DNA of 64,000 bases from Tribonema minus (taxonomy: Eukaryota; Sar; Xanthophyceae; Tribonematales; Tribonemataceae): assembly GCA_017506865.1 (NCBI GenBank), contig JAFCMP010000246.1:186001-250000 (forward strand). Reading direction: 5' to 3'. The translations under genes were made by a program, and so were the position numbers. A model generated the notes under the pieces. That model saw nothing but the letters and a program-made list of their open reading frames with translations, had not been told where the DNA came from and made no database searches. Shown in pieces: positions 12,501-24,700 of the stretch (within the stretch, counting starts at the first letter, position 1; the number at the start of each line of letters is the position of its first letter).

Positions 12501-14310
12501 TGCACGCCGCGAGCGCAGCGATCGGCAGATGGTGCGCGGTGCCCCCCCGAATTGCCCCCCCCCTCGTCTTGGTAGGGCCACGCGTCTCCGTAGAGGACAT
12601 GGTCGTACTTGGCGGCGGCAAGCGCTTGTGCGGGCGCGCAGCTCTCCGCCATGTGAGGCGGGGCCTCCTGCGAGAGTGCCGCCGCTGTATTGGCAAATAC
12701 CGCAGCTGTGAACGTGTCCTTCTTACCGCCGATGCCGACCGCTCCTTCAAGCTCTAGAGGGCTGACGCTGCACGCGGGGGCATAGGAGCCGACGATGAAG
12801 ACGCCGTGTGCGCCGAGACGGCCCTGCGGCAGCGACATGAACTTGAGGGGCAGCCCTCCCCTCCCCCCCTCCTCCGCCTGATGCTTGCGGTAGGCGTCGG
12901 CGACCACCTTCTCGGCAACCGCCGCCACTTGAGGCGCTACGGGTAGAGTTAGCGCCGCAGCGATGCGCTGGTTCTCCGACTCCAGCGTGCCGCCAGGTGG
13001 CAGCAGCTGCAGCACCACGTCCGCGCCAGGGACGCCCCCGCCAAAACCACCCCCCGGCGCAGGCAGCAGCGGCAAGCTGACATCGCCAGTTGGCAGCCGC
13101 TCGGCCTGCGGGTGCCCATGGGTCACCAGGATGCATTGGCGCGCCGCTGCATACCCGTTGTGCAGGCAGCCACATAGAGCAATCATGGCGTCTGCACCAG
13201 TCTGCTGCACTCCGCCGGCAGTCTGGGTGCAGGAGCAGCCGCTCTCGTGCACCGCTGCTATCGCCTCCTTCACGACGAGCGCTGCAACAGAGGGGTGGCG
13301 GTCTGAGGTCACGTGCGCCAGCGTGAAGTGACTGAGGCGCTGTGGCTGCAGAGAAGTGAAGGCCGCCGCTGCTTTCGCGAGCACGGGCTCCATGCTAGTG
13401 TATGCCTCGCGGGCCTCCCTCAACAGCTCCACCGGCTCCATGTCCACGAAGTGCAGCAGCCCTGTGAACCTGATGCCGCACGCCGCTGCCAGCACGATGT
13501 AGATGGCGTTTGCCAGCATGGATGCTGTGCGCAGCACTGGCTCGGCGCTCAGATCGAGGCAGCCCCCGCTGCTGGACTGCACGCACATGAAGGCATTGGC
13601 GTTAAGCGCAAACACCTCATGGCCCAGAGCAGCGACCGCACAGGCTGTGGTCCAGCTGGCGCCGGGCTGGCGCGAACGGCTAAACATTATGCTCTCGCCG
13701 CCCTTGTTGCACAGGAAAAGGGCGAAGCGGGCACGAGCATTGCGCTGAAGGTGGATGTGTTGCGTATTGGCCCAGTTTGGAGCGGCGGCCGCCACCTGCT
13801 GCGCGCCGTCTCCGCCATCACCTGGTACCTGCTGCATTGCAACCAGCATCAATCGCCATGCTTCGGCTGCTGCACCTGCCAGCCGAATAGTGTCATTGAC
13901 TGCCAGCCTCTCCCCAAGCGCTATGATGCTGGACGCCAGGGTAGCGCCGAACAGAGGTGATTGTGCTACTGTGTGCAGCCGCCTTGCTGTCTCGCGCGTC
14001 GGGTGCCAAGGTGCATCTACGAAGCTGTCGCCGACCGGCACGGCAGCAGCTGCGGCAGGGGGAGGGCTTACTTGCACCAAGTCACTGCTGCGGCGTGGCC
14101 AGGCCGCATCCACCTCCTGCTGCCCCTGCTGGAGCTGCTGCTCCTCCTCCTCTTCCGCCACAGCTGGCAGAGCAGCTGCTGTCGCAGAGTGGCGGGCTCT
14201 CTTGGGCCATGGTGAGGGCCCGCACCAGCTGTTGCTGGTTTCTGTGGAGGTGTAGCCCCCATCTTCGTCGCCTGGGGAGTCACGGCACCCAAGCAGCGAG
14301 GCAGAGAGCC
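9521..14310 (-). CDS. Large Ala-rich protein of unknown function
   Basis: I do not recognise this protein. The main exon, 14310-11989, is open for 774 codons on the minus strand. It starts at a CAG acceptor and has no ATG in its first 50 codons, so a start exon should lie upstream; an ATG at 14573 followed by a polyQ run is a candidate. It begins with an acidic/Gln stretch (AEEEEEQQLQQGQQEV) and has Gly-rich loops in the middle. It ends at CAG|GTGCGC in phase 1, which joins in frame to exon 11159-10989 (reading EALRVLLQRFNGSVQVGDAL). A further Pro/Ala-rich frame runs from an acceptor at 10024 to a stop at 9521 (DLPLKTQQAIRDTGELQLL), but its phase does not match directly, so at least one exon is missing from this model. 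Another phase-compatible exon, 11709-11607, may be alternative. Tail assignment is uncertain. Confidence 0.5.
10609..10808. repeat. Direct repeat copy 1, about 200 bp
   Basis: Near-identical to 11203-11409, differing by only a few bases and small insertions. The pair flanks exon 11159-10989, one copy in each neighbouring intron. High identity points to a recent event, unlike the more diverged junction echoes elsewhere. Confidence 0.85.
11203..11409. repeat. Direct repeat copy 2, about 200 bp
   Basis: Partner of 10609-10808. It contains a GC-rich start, a CACACCAGAGTTCACAATC block and a GAGCACTGCTG end. It has no terminal inverted repeats or coding capacity that I can see, so I describe it only as a flanking direct repeat. 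Confidence 0.85.
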
Positions 14311-15984
14311 CTGTACTTGCTGCTCCTGGCGAGAAAGGCCTGGCTGAGCATCAACAGCGTCAAGTGCAAGCTGAAGTACCATCTTCGAGCTGCCGCGACC
14401 AACACAAGGCAGATGCAGCAACAGCTGTGCGGCAGGCTGGCCCCGCCACGCCCACCCAGCTGCGAGGGGTGCGTGTGCTGTTGCTGCTGTTGCTGCTGCT
14501 TCTCACATGCAGCTTCTTGCTGTTTCCGTCTCCCGCCTTTTTTTTTCAGCGACGAGCTTAAAAAAACGCGCATATCTTAGCCCTCCCACATACAAGTAGG
14601 TTAGCAGTGCTGATCGCGACCCCCTTAGGTTCTCATAAACCAGTCATCATGGTGCACACATGCAGGATCCACTCATCAATGTTTCGACATTTGTACCTCA
14701 GAGCTTCCATCATGAAAACCTTTTGTCGTGCGTTGTCAACATGTTCACGCATCGTGCACTGCTTGACAAGGCTGTCGAGCACCGCGGCAGGAACCCAATC
14801 GCAGTGCTGATGGTAGGCCTGAATTGGCAAAAAAACTACATACACTGATGCTCGAAAGCTACCCTTTTTGTGTCCTGGTCAAGTGGCAAGTTTTGAAGAC
14901 GTACGTACATACCTGCAACATACCTTATGTATGTAACAGGGGTGTGCTGAACACGCCAGAGTCCTCACCAGCATGTAACATCATCCATACAACACACAAC
15001 AATGTAGACACGTGACACACTGACTGATTGGCAAGGTGCAATGCCATTTTTGGTGGAGGCTGTTCGTAACCCCTTAATGTGGATCCGACCTGAAGGGCCA
15101 AGTTTGGCCCGCCATTTTCCACGTCGGTCTCACTTAACCTTCTCCACGACATGAATGCCATGAATGGCACTTTATTCCAACCCCAAGTGCGGTCACATGT
15201 CACATTCATTTACCTCGACCAATAGGCACGCTCCCGAAGGAAACTGGGTTCATCAAAACTGGGTAACTTGCGGCAGCTGCTAAAAAAAAAGTAGTGACGA
15301 AAGACGCCAACAAGGGCATCAAGGAGCTGAAGCAGCGAAGCAAGACACCAACAAGGTGAGCAAGCGTGCGTGTGTGGGGGCGCTGTGTTGCCGGTATTTT
15401 TCCTGTCCTGCTCCCGGTTGGCTAGCTGCCCATCCGTCCTCCTAGTCCCAGATGCTCTGCACTGGTGTTGTGACTGTCTCTGAGCCACCAACAGCGAGAG
15501 CCAGTGTCGTGTCTGCTGCTGCATCGGTCTTGCTGGTCGCTCTGGCTTGTTGCCATCGTCGCCATCCTCTCCGCCGCCACTCATCCAGTTCGCTCGACAT
15601 CAAACACACCAGCAGCGAAAAACAGCCCTCGACGAAGCCTCGGTGTGGCCAAGCTGCCACCGTCCACGATGCTCTTGTGGCATAGCCCATCTGCAATGAC
15701 TTTAGTTCGTCAGCCGTAGCCATATCCTTGGCCGCCGGTGGTCGTAGCCTCTGCGCCCCCACTCATCGATAGACCAACCGCCATTTTCACACCGACCTCG
15801 AAGCGCGTTGCCCGAGGCCCCGCCGCTGCCGTGCCCCAAGAGCCTCCACTACTCATTGTAGAAGGTCTTATTGCGCCAGCTGTATCAGCAAACCTTCCTC
15901 CCGCCCGTGCCGCTACTCCCCAACCACGGCCGCCGCTCACCGTTATCCCTCCGTTCGACCTCCCCCTGCCACTCGCGCCCGCAG
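14311..15984. other. Divergent spacer upstream of H2A.Z
   Basis: This separates the minus-strand unknown gene from plus-strand H2A.Z, so it should hold both promoters. A minus-strand frame at 14573-14280 starts with ATG and has a polyQ run; it may be the first exon of the unknown gene. The bases just before the H2A.Z ATG are pyrimidine-rich and end in CGCAG, so a 5' UTR intron with its acceptor directly before the ATG is possible. No TATA box could be assigned. Confidence 0.4.
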
Positions 15985-17513
15985 ATGTCCGGCAAGGGTA
16001 AAGGCGTAGGAGGCGCGGGCAAAGGCGGCAAGGGCGGCAAAGCCCCCACGGCCAAGAAGGCGCCGCAGTCCCGCTCCCAGAGGGCCGGCCTGCAGTTCCC
16101 CGTGGGCCGTATCCACAGGTTCCTCAAGTCCCGCGTGCAGACGCAGCAGCGCGTGGGTGCCACGTCCGCGGTCTACACGGCGGCCATCCTGGAGTACCTC
16201 ACCGCTGAGGTGCTGGAGCTGGCAGGCAACGCCTGCAAGGACCTGAAGGTGAGCCGCCCCTTGAGTGCAATTTATGTTGGGCCAACTGTCACTTTAGCGG
16301 CGCCCCCCTTCGTCAGTGCGTTCGTGCCGTGTATGGAGTGCTGCAGGCGTGTTCGTTGCACATGCGCGGTGCGGAGTTTTATGTTTTGGATCGTAGTAGC
16401 CGTGGCTGTACTTGTTTTTTGGTGGCATTAGTAGTAGCCGTGATTGTGGGGTTTTTTCTTGTGGCATCGCTCACGAGTCGCTTGCGTCGATAATCTGCTC
16501 ACACAAAAGGGAGGCGAGCACCTGATTGCCCTGGTGCTGCACAAGCGGTGTGCAATGACGCATGCGCCTGCTGACTTCCATGCAGAAAACGCGCTATGCT
16601 CAATTGCATGTTTCAGTAGCAGCACAGGCTCGCGCACGTTTCACGAAGCACCTTTGGGAAAGACCATGTGACGCGCAGCTGATTATTCTTGTAGTTGGCA
16701 TGGGATGCGTGTGTTTGCTTACGCGAAAAAATAACCTTTAAGCCCCTGTACTTGTGGACTTGCTGTACTGTTATTGCTGATATTTCATGGTATTGGCGGT
16801 TGCCGCTGCCTGTTCTGTGCTGCCGGCTATCACGATATCTTGCGTACAATTATCATGACCGCCACCGGCAGTGCTTTATGCGCTCCGACGACACGATCGC
16901 AGATTGCGCAGCAAAATGGCAACTTGTCCTGTCCTCCGAACGCATGCTCATCACATCAGTTGCTGCTCACCTACGTTAGCTTACATGCCCCTGCCTCTTT
17001 CCCCGCCATGCATCGTGACCCAACAGGTGAAGCGTATCACCCCGAGGCATTTGCAGCTCGCCATCCGTGGTGACGAAGAGCTCGACACCCTCATCAAGGC
17101 CACCATCGCCGGCGGCGGTGTCATCCCCCACGTGAGCATCCTGCCTTCTGATGCATGAATGTCTGCGCAGCGTTTGTTTGCACGCTCTCGGAGATGTGAT
17201 TGCCTGCACTGCTTGCTATTGGTGTATCGAGTTCTTCAGACGAATGCATGCACAGCCAGCAAGGTCTCATGTTATTTGTGTACTTGGCACAAACATGTAA
17301 AAGCTGCACGCACCGCCCTTTGCGGCAACGCTCGTTCATCCTGTAATGGTCAGTGCTCAGCCATTCGTGCGCACGTCCTTGCACACATGCTAAACTTCTC
17401 GGACCCTGCCCTGTTGTGCCCGCGCGCCGCAGATCCACAAGTCCCTCATCTCCAAGACCCAGAAGAAGCTTCCCATCATGATGAAGCCCCTCGGCACGGG
17501 CAAGCAGGCCTGA
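15985..17513 (+). CDS. H2A.Z: Histone H2A.Z
   Basis: This histone variant replaces H2A in nucleosomes at promoters. Three exons, 15985-16248, 17027-17131 and 17433-17513 (TGA), give 149 aa, with phase 0 at both junctions. The tail is Gly/Lys-rich ([19 protein letters not shown]). The histone fold follows ([35 protein letters not shown]). The H2A.Z-specific features are the GGGVIPHIHKSLI segment in the docking domain and the [12 protein letters not shown] run in place of the canonical H2A sequence. Presence of introns also fits a replacement-type histone rather than a cell-cycle one. Introns have canonical GTGAGC donors and CAG acceptors and, unlike most genes here, show no junction echoes. 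It faces eIF2B-gamma tail to tail. Confidence 0.97.
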
Positions 17514-18792
17514 GCTCGCCATCAATCCGCGGAGCGCTGCTGCGCGCAGTGTGGCAGTGCTCAACAGTTCTGCTCGCGCGCGCGCGCACACACCCACAGA
17601 AAAACCAAAACCCTGGTGTATCTATACACCACCCTTGCTCGGCGGGAAAAGCCTGTTTCGCTGCCCGCACTTACTTGCCTTGCTCTGGGGCTGGCTTTGA
17701 TTCAGCGCACGCTTGCACTTGAGTTCACGCTTCCTGTCGCTTTCATGTGAGGCGAGACGCACGCAAGCACCGGCGCAGTGCAGCGCATATTGCAGAATTC
17801 ACATCGTGCAGGGGCTTTGCTCGCACTAAATGAGAGGCAGTCTGAGGGGGGCGAGTCCTGTACAGGTTGCATAATAGCTGTCGCAGGCACGCTCGACCGC
17901 AGGCATTGTACACAGTGTAAAGTTCAATGTGACGCTCCACGTCCATTCCTCCAGCAAATCAGTCTCTCCCGTGCTGCTGTGATCGCCTGAGCAGCAGATT
18001 ATTGTTATGACACAGTCACGTTTGCCCAGTGCTTGCGATTGTTCCAATGTATTGTCGCGGTGTTTTTCTTTCATGACCATGCAGTAATGCACCTGTGTTC
18101 CTGACGCAGGTATCATTGCATTTCATATCCAGCGTGCAGACCTCAAAATCTTGTGGCCGTGACAGACACCATCTGCTAATGTAAAAGCCGCTTGGTGCCC
18201 TGAAGGAGCATGTTTTTGCCCTTAGGGCATGTGTGCTGCGCTTGTTGACTTTTATGACACTCTGCATGCATCAGTTCCAATAAATGAGCAAATCACTTCG
18301 GAGCCACCGCATCCCTAATCATGTCACAACTTCACCAGTGAAGTTGTAAGGGGGGAGCGCGCAGTGTGTTTCGCGGGGGGATTGCCGCTGCCATGACCAG
18401 CAGTGAAAGACGGGTCGGGTGCATTGTGCAAGTTTGACACTGACGCTCTCAACAAATAAAAGTACATGCGATATAGGCACACCAGCAATCACTGGGAGGG
18501 TGCCCCACTACTTCAAACTGCTTGCAAGTCATGGGCAGTCAAAAGCGACCGGCAAGCAAGCAATGTACCCATCATGGGAGGCTGCACCAGAAACCACTGC
18601 CTTCATTGCTGGCGCCCCGTCTGTGCAGCAACTTCTCACCAACGCAGGTTCGCAACCAACACGGACAGTCCGGAGGAGGCTGTGTCCTGGTCATTGACAA
18701 CGCATTATGTTACAACATCACATAGCACACGCGCCAACACCACGACAAAAGCCAACAACACATTGATTCATAAATAACAGTGTCATTGATGA
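17514..18792. other. Convergent spacer between H2A.Z and eIF2B-gamma
   Basis: Both flanking genes end here, so it should hold two 3' UTRs. TGTAA-type words, which serve as poly(A) signals in some green algae, occur near 17918 and 18182, but I cannot show they are used. A CG-alternating run sits near 17577. No coding frame looks real. Confidence 0.4.
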
Positions 18793-21700
18793 TCAAATGC
18801 TGCGCGTAAATGCCTCGCCCTTGGCCTTCGTCCCCGCGGCGACGGCGTGCAGCGTGCCGACCTGGCAGTCGTTAAGGTTGCAGCCGTCGCCGACGCCCGC
18901 GTTTGCGCAGATAACGCTGTTCTGGATGGTACACGCCTCGCCGATGCGCGCGCCCTCCATCACGACGCAGTTGTTGATCTTGCAGCGCGCGCCGATTGTG
19001 CAGCCGCGCCCTATAACACTTGATTTGCACGTCACCTTCTCGCCGACGGTGCAGCCCTCGCCGATGAGCGTCTGCAGATTGCATTGGAGAAGGATGGGGG
19101 GGGAAGGGGGGTCAATTACGCATGGATTATGCTTTGCAGTTTGCTGGCAGGGGCCCTGAGGGGGGGGGCTCGTGAATGGCAAAATTGTGCCCTATGACGG
19201 AAGACTTGCACGTCGCCTCCTCGCCGACGGTGCAGCCCTCGCCGATGAGCGGCTGCCAATTGCGTTGCAGAAGAATGGGGGGGGGGGGGGGGGAGGGGGG
19301 TCAACTCATGGGTGGTGCTCTGTGGTGTGCGAGGGCGCAGGATCTTTAGGTGGGCGAGATGACTCATGAATCGTGCTTTGTGGTTTGCCTAAATGGGGGG
19401 GGGAGATGGCGCATGGACGCGCTGTGCGTGGCTTGCTTGATGTGGGAGCAGGGGCGCGTGGGGTGGGGGGTGGGGGGGGACTCACAAATGGTGCTTTTTT
19501 TTGTTGTTGTGGGGTGGGGGCGGGCAATGATTCATGGGCGGTGCACAGCTCTTCGCGCATTCTGCCAGAGATGAATGGTGGCTGCGCAGAATGATTGTGT
19601 GGCTGCTGCTGAGTACAAAGTTGAAGATGGCAACTTCAAGGGCGAGCGCCGCTGCACGCCTGCGCGTCGCCGCGACGCACAAGCACCCCCACCATCAGTG
19701 GGCGCCGTCCGTATTTAGCGCGGCCGTGCATTGAGTGCGCAGCAGTGCTGTTGCGGGCACCGCACGCAACGCGTTCACACTACGCTTTTTAATTGGAGGT
19801 GCAGCCCTCGCTGTGCGCATCTGCGCCAGTGTGCACCGTGCGCGCGCACCTGCACCATGAGTCAGATACCGAAGGTAGGATGGCGGCATTGATAGATCCC
19901 TGCCGCAGTTGGTCGTTGGTCAAAATCTAGGGTTAGGTTTACGGCTAGGGTTAGGGCCCACACACCCTGCGACTATGCGGGCCTCCTTCGCCAGCGAAGC
20001 AAAGCGCCGCACCGTGTCTTCACACAGTTGCACAGTTAAACTCGTGTACTACCTCAAAACATTCGGCGACAAGGAGCAGGTTTTGCCCGCTGCTGGCAGT
20101 CGTCAGCCGCCTGCCCACCCACCCCCCCGCTGCGACCCCCCCTCTCACCTGATTCTTCCGGTTCAGCCCCTCGACGCGCCCCCCCCCCCTTGGCCTGCAG
20201 CTGCGCCTCCAGCAAAGCACCACACTTTGTCTTCACGCGATTGCACTTGTCCAGTGAAAATATACTTCTATACAATGAGAAACAGGTTGCGCGCCCCGGC
20301 AGTTTTCGGACGCCTGCCCCAGCCCCCTGAAACTTCACCTGATCCTTTCTGTTGAGCCCCTCGACGCGCCCCCTCCCCTTGGCCTGCAGCTGCGCCTCCA
20401 GCACGCCCTTCGTCAAACCTTCTGCAACAAGGAGCAGGTTTCGCCCGCTGCCAATCTCCGGCCCCACGACTACCGTCAAGTCTTCTGCAGTGTTCAGCTC
20501 GATGCGACCCCCCCTCTCACCTGGTCTTTTCTGTTCAGCCCCTCGACACGCCCCCCCCCCTTGGCCTGCAGCTGCGCCTCCAGCAGGTCTTTCGTCATGC
20601 CGCTGTACTGCGCGAGCGTGCGCGCCTGCCGGCAGTAGCCGCCGCCGTCCGCCGCCGTGCGCAGCACCACCGCACACACGCCGCCGCCGCCGTCGCCCGC
20701 CCCCGCTGCCGCAACACCCCCCGGTGCCCCCTTGGCAATGTTGAGCTTGTTTATCATGTCGTTGTAGTAGTCGGCGGCGACAGGAGCGGGTGCGCCGTGG
20801 CCTGCAGTGTGTTGCCGCAATGTTAGGGTTAGGGTTGGTGATGCCGCACTCTTGAAGTTGAGGGGTGCGGGGGCAGGGTGAGACGGGCGCCAGAGGGCCA
20901 CGCGATCTGATGTGTGGGGGTACACATGCACTTTAGCAGCGCTAACAAGCGGGTGCTGATGGTGGCGCAGTCTTGAAGTTGCCCGCTCCCAACTGCTGAG
21001 TGGCTGCATGGGATGCAGTCTTGAAGTTGCAGTTGAAGTAGTCAGCCGGCAGCTGCATGCATGCGCGCCTCCAAACAGGTGCGCGCATCGCGGCTGGTTG
21101 TCTACATCGTTTCCAAGCGGTCTTGCCGCACTTGCAGTTCTCCGTACGACAGCTTGCGGCAGCCGGCTGAATCCTTGCGGGACATGCCGGGAGTGTGCAG
21201 TCGGCGCAGCTGCGGATGGCATCTTGTACAGCGGTGCACTAGTGCGCTCTCTGGTGCGCGGGTAGCTGAGCGCTGCCGCCCCGTCTTCACCGAAGCCAGT
21301 CAATTACGCAGAACTCCTGACATCTCTATGCTTCAAAGTTAGGGTTGCAAGAAACATACTTCTATTTGGCCACACAAATACGGCATTTTGGGGCGTATTT
21401 GGCAACTAGGAATACGTCGTGAGCATACCTCAACATGAAAACATGCTGTGCGAAGGGCGCAATTGTGGGGCATGTGATGAATCTGCTTGATTCCGAGCAC
21501 ACAGTCCACCAGTCAAGGGGCAACTCAGAACTGAACTTCCAAAATACGCTTTTGTGCAACCCAACTCCAAAATAATATATACCCCAAGAAGTATGCCGCC
21601 GGCGCCATGATGCCGCCGCTCTCCTCTTCTCCACTGGCGACTGCGCATGACTCATGCTACTGCCAGCCGCGCTACTTAGGGTTAGCGTAAGAGGTAGCCT

Positions 21701-24700
21701 CGTTACTCGCCAACGATCGCTCTATGACTCATGATCAGGGACGTGCGCGCTTTAAGTTAGCATCAGGGTCAGGTTTACCTAATACTAACCCTAACCCACG
21801 AAGCTGACCTCACCGCGGTCATCACGCCAGGCAGGCTGCAGTCATGGGAAAAGCATTGCAGACACCGCCATGGGGCCCAGCGCTCGTGAAGGCAGCGCTC
21901 GGAAGGCAACAGGACGTACAATCATCCTGTTGAAGCCTGTGTTTCAGAAACCCAGGCGTAGGAGCCAGAGACACTGACGGGCGTCAAAGGTGAAGTACAC
22001 CACCAAGGTTGAAGTACACAGCAGCAGCCATTACTGAGGACGCACCTAAGCTCGCCGCTGGCGCGATGATGCTGATGCGGCCGCGCGCCAGCCGTCTTTG
22101 AGGACGCACCTAAGCTCGCCACCGGCGCAGTGACACCGTTGACAACGGCACCTACTGCTGCCATCAATAGCACTGTCCGCCGATCTGTAACTCGCCAATC
22201 ATCACAAATCATGATTGATGCGCACGCACCTAAGCTTGCTGCCGGTGCGATGATGCTAATGCGGCCGCGCGCCTGGTCCGTGCGCGACGGCGCGGGCGGC
22301 AGCGGCGGCGCAAACTGCCTGCGCACCAGCGCCGGCGCCAGCTCGTCTTGCAAGCTGTTGGAGACGCAAGTTCAATGTTGAAGTCGACAGCAGACATGGT
22401 GAGGTTGGCAGGTGTGACGCTCTTTCGTGAGGAGGACCGGCGCTAGCGGCGGCGGAATGCAGCGCGCCTTGAGCGTCATGTTGAAGTTCACAACAGGCAG
22501 TTTGTTGAAGGGGTGATGGGTGACGCTCCCAGCGACGCCGCAGCCAGCGCGACATTCGACGCAGCGCTTCAGACACGCTGGAGTGCACGGCAGGTCAACG
22601 CGTCCGCATTCGCTTGATTCGGGGCAGCGGGGGGGGGGGCATTCAAGTGTTTCCAATAGAACTGTGGCGTTGCAGCACATGGCAGCACTGTGGCATTGCA
22701 GCACATGGCGTAGCGGACGGCGTCATGAAGCGTCAACACCGCAGCGTCGCTGGCATCTGCTTGAGCCACCATCAGTGTGCATACCTATGTACATATACCC
22801 ACAGTACACACCTTCCGATAAACCGGTGCTCCTCCAGATGCTGCAGCACCGACTGCGAAAGTACGTACAGGCCCACGTCCATCAGGCTGTGCGGCAGCGA
22901 CATGATAAAGGAAGAGGGGACCGGGGGGGGGGGGGCGAGGGGGTAGATTAGGGGGAAGCAACAGCGCTCCGCAATGCAGCGTGCTGTATCTCGATGACGA
23001 TGGAACCGCAATGACTGGAGCGCAACAGCGAGCACAGACTGAACTACTTCAAGTACATTAAGCTTGTCATCGTGCCCGCAACTGTTCTGTACTCAGAGTG
23101 GCGGCGGAAGCAGGCGAACGGTGACGCGACGACGCTGAGCCATGATGTGAAGTTTCATGATATGATATGATGCGAAACCACCGCACTGTGTGTGTGGGGT
23201 GCGCAATGCCTTGGGCGAAGTGGCAGGGTAGAGGGGGGGGCAGGTGGAGGGGGGGTGATGTGGAATGCTCAGCAAGTCCCGAGAGGAGAGGTGGTGCTGA
23301 TCTGGGCAGCAGAAACGGTTTGAACTTCATGTGCCACTTGAACTTTCGTGTGCCTCAGCAAAGCACCATACATCAACTGCTCAAACGTCGTGTGCGTAAC
23401 GCTGTAAGGAGGCGCTCCGCGTGCAAAGCTTGTGGAATGCTGCGGGATCAGTGCTCAGCACCAATGTTTGGTGCGCGAATAGCGCAGAAAATGAGTGTAT
23501 GCTGGCGCGGTGGAGCGCGTGCGCCATGGCAACACGCACTGTTGCGCAACCATGCAGCATGAGGGGACGTGTCACATGACTGAGTGCGCGCGCGTCACGC
23601 GGTACCAGACGCGCCAGATTTACTGGCGCCCTTCAACCTGGCACTTGCGCAAGCTCGGGTGAAGCAGAATCGCGGCAAAAGCCAGGCTTGGGTTTGGCTG
23701 CAGCTACTGAGCTGCAGGTGTTACATTGTTTGCAAGCCCTAGGGTTGGGGTTAGCGCCCGCGCGACATGAGAGCTGGCTTCCATGCACGGTATACATCAG
23801 CACCGGCTCCTGATGCCCAGCGATGAAAGCGGGCCTCGAAACTGCTTGAATACATCATCAAAGCGTTCACAAAGTAGCTGCTTGGGCTCAGAGTCGCACA
23901 GCAGTTGCGCGGTGTCTGCTAGTGATGACTTGCCATTGAATGGCGTCAGCGTACCCGGACGGCCACCACCAGACGAGCGGTGCGCGCGCGGACGTAAAAC
24001 ACCAGTTTCGCTGATGTAATTCGCTACAAGGTATGTTTTGCTCATGTAATACGCAGTACGGTGTGTGGAAGTTAACTTACAAGTCGTGCTCTCGGTTTGT
24101 CTCATAGTGATGCGGTCATCTCTCACCTGGTCCCTATGGAAACAGACGTGTGCCGCCGCAACAGCGCCTTCTGCACGCGCACCGCCTCCTCGACGTCCAG
24201 CAGCGGCGCTCTCATCACCACAGTAATACTTGAACTTGAAGTGCTTATACTTCAACTAGTTGAAGTATCATACCTGGTCCCTATGGAAACAGATGTGTGC
24301 CGCCGCAACAGCGCCTTCTGTACGCGAACCGCCTCCTCCACGTCCAGCAGCGGCGCTTTCATCACCACCCTGGCCGCAGGAAATGGGGGAGACAACGTCG
24401 CACAAAACATAGTTTGTGTGATTTCAGAAAGCATACATTGTAATTTGTGGTATATGTCGGAGCATGTTTGCGCGTGTGTGGCCATGCGCGCAATGTGTAA
24501 ATATGTGCAGAGAGCAAATCAGTCATGTTCAGAATAGCGGCGCTCTCATCACCACCCTGGCCGCAGCAGAGGGGGTCGATGCCGTCAGCATCAGGCATAC
24601 TTTGAAGTGTACGTTGTTGGCGCATACGTACAAGTGGTCCTTGCGTTGTCTACATGAACACTCATGTGTGTGTGTGTGTGTGTGTGTGTTGTGGTGGTTG

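Noticed and set aside
15442-15762. Minus-strand open frame upstream of H2A.Z
   Set aside because: No homology recognised and no good junctions; likely chance in GC-rich promoter sequence.
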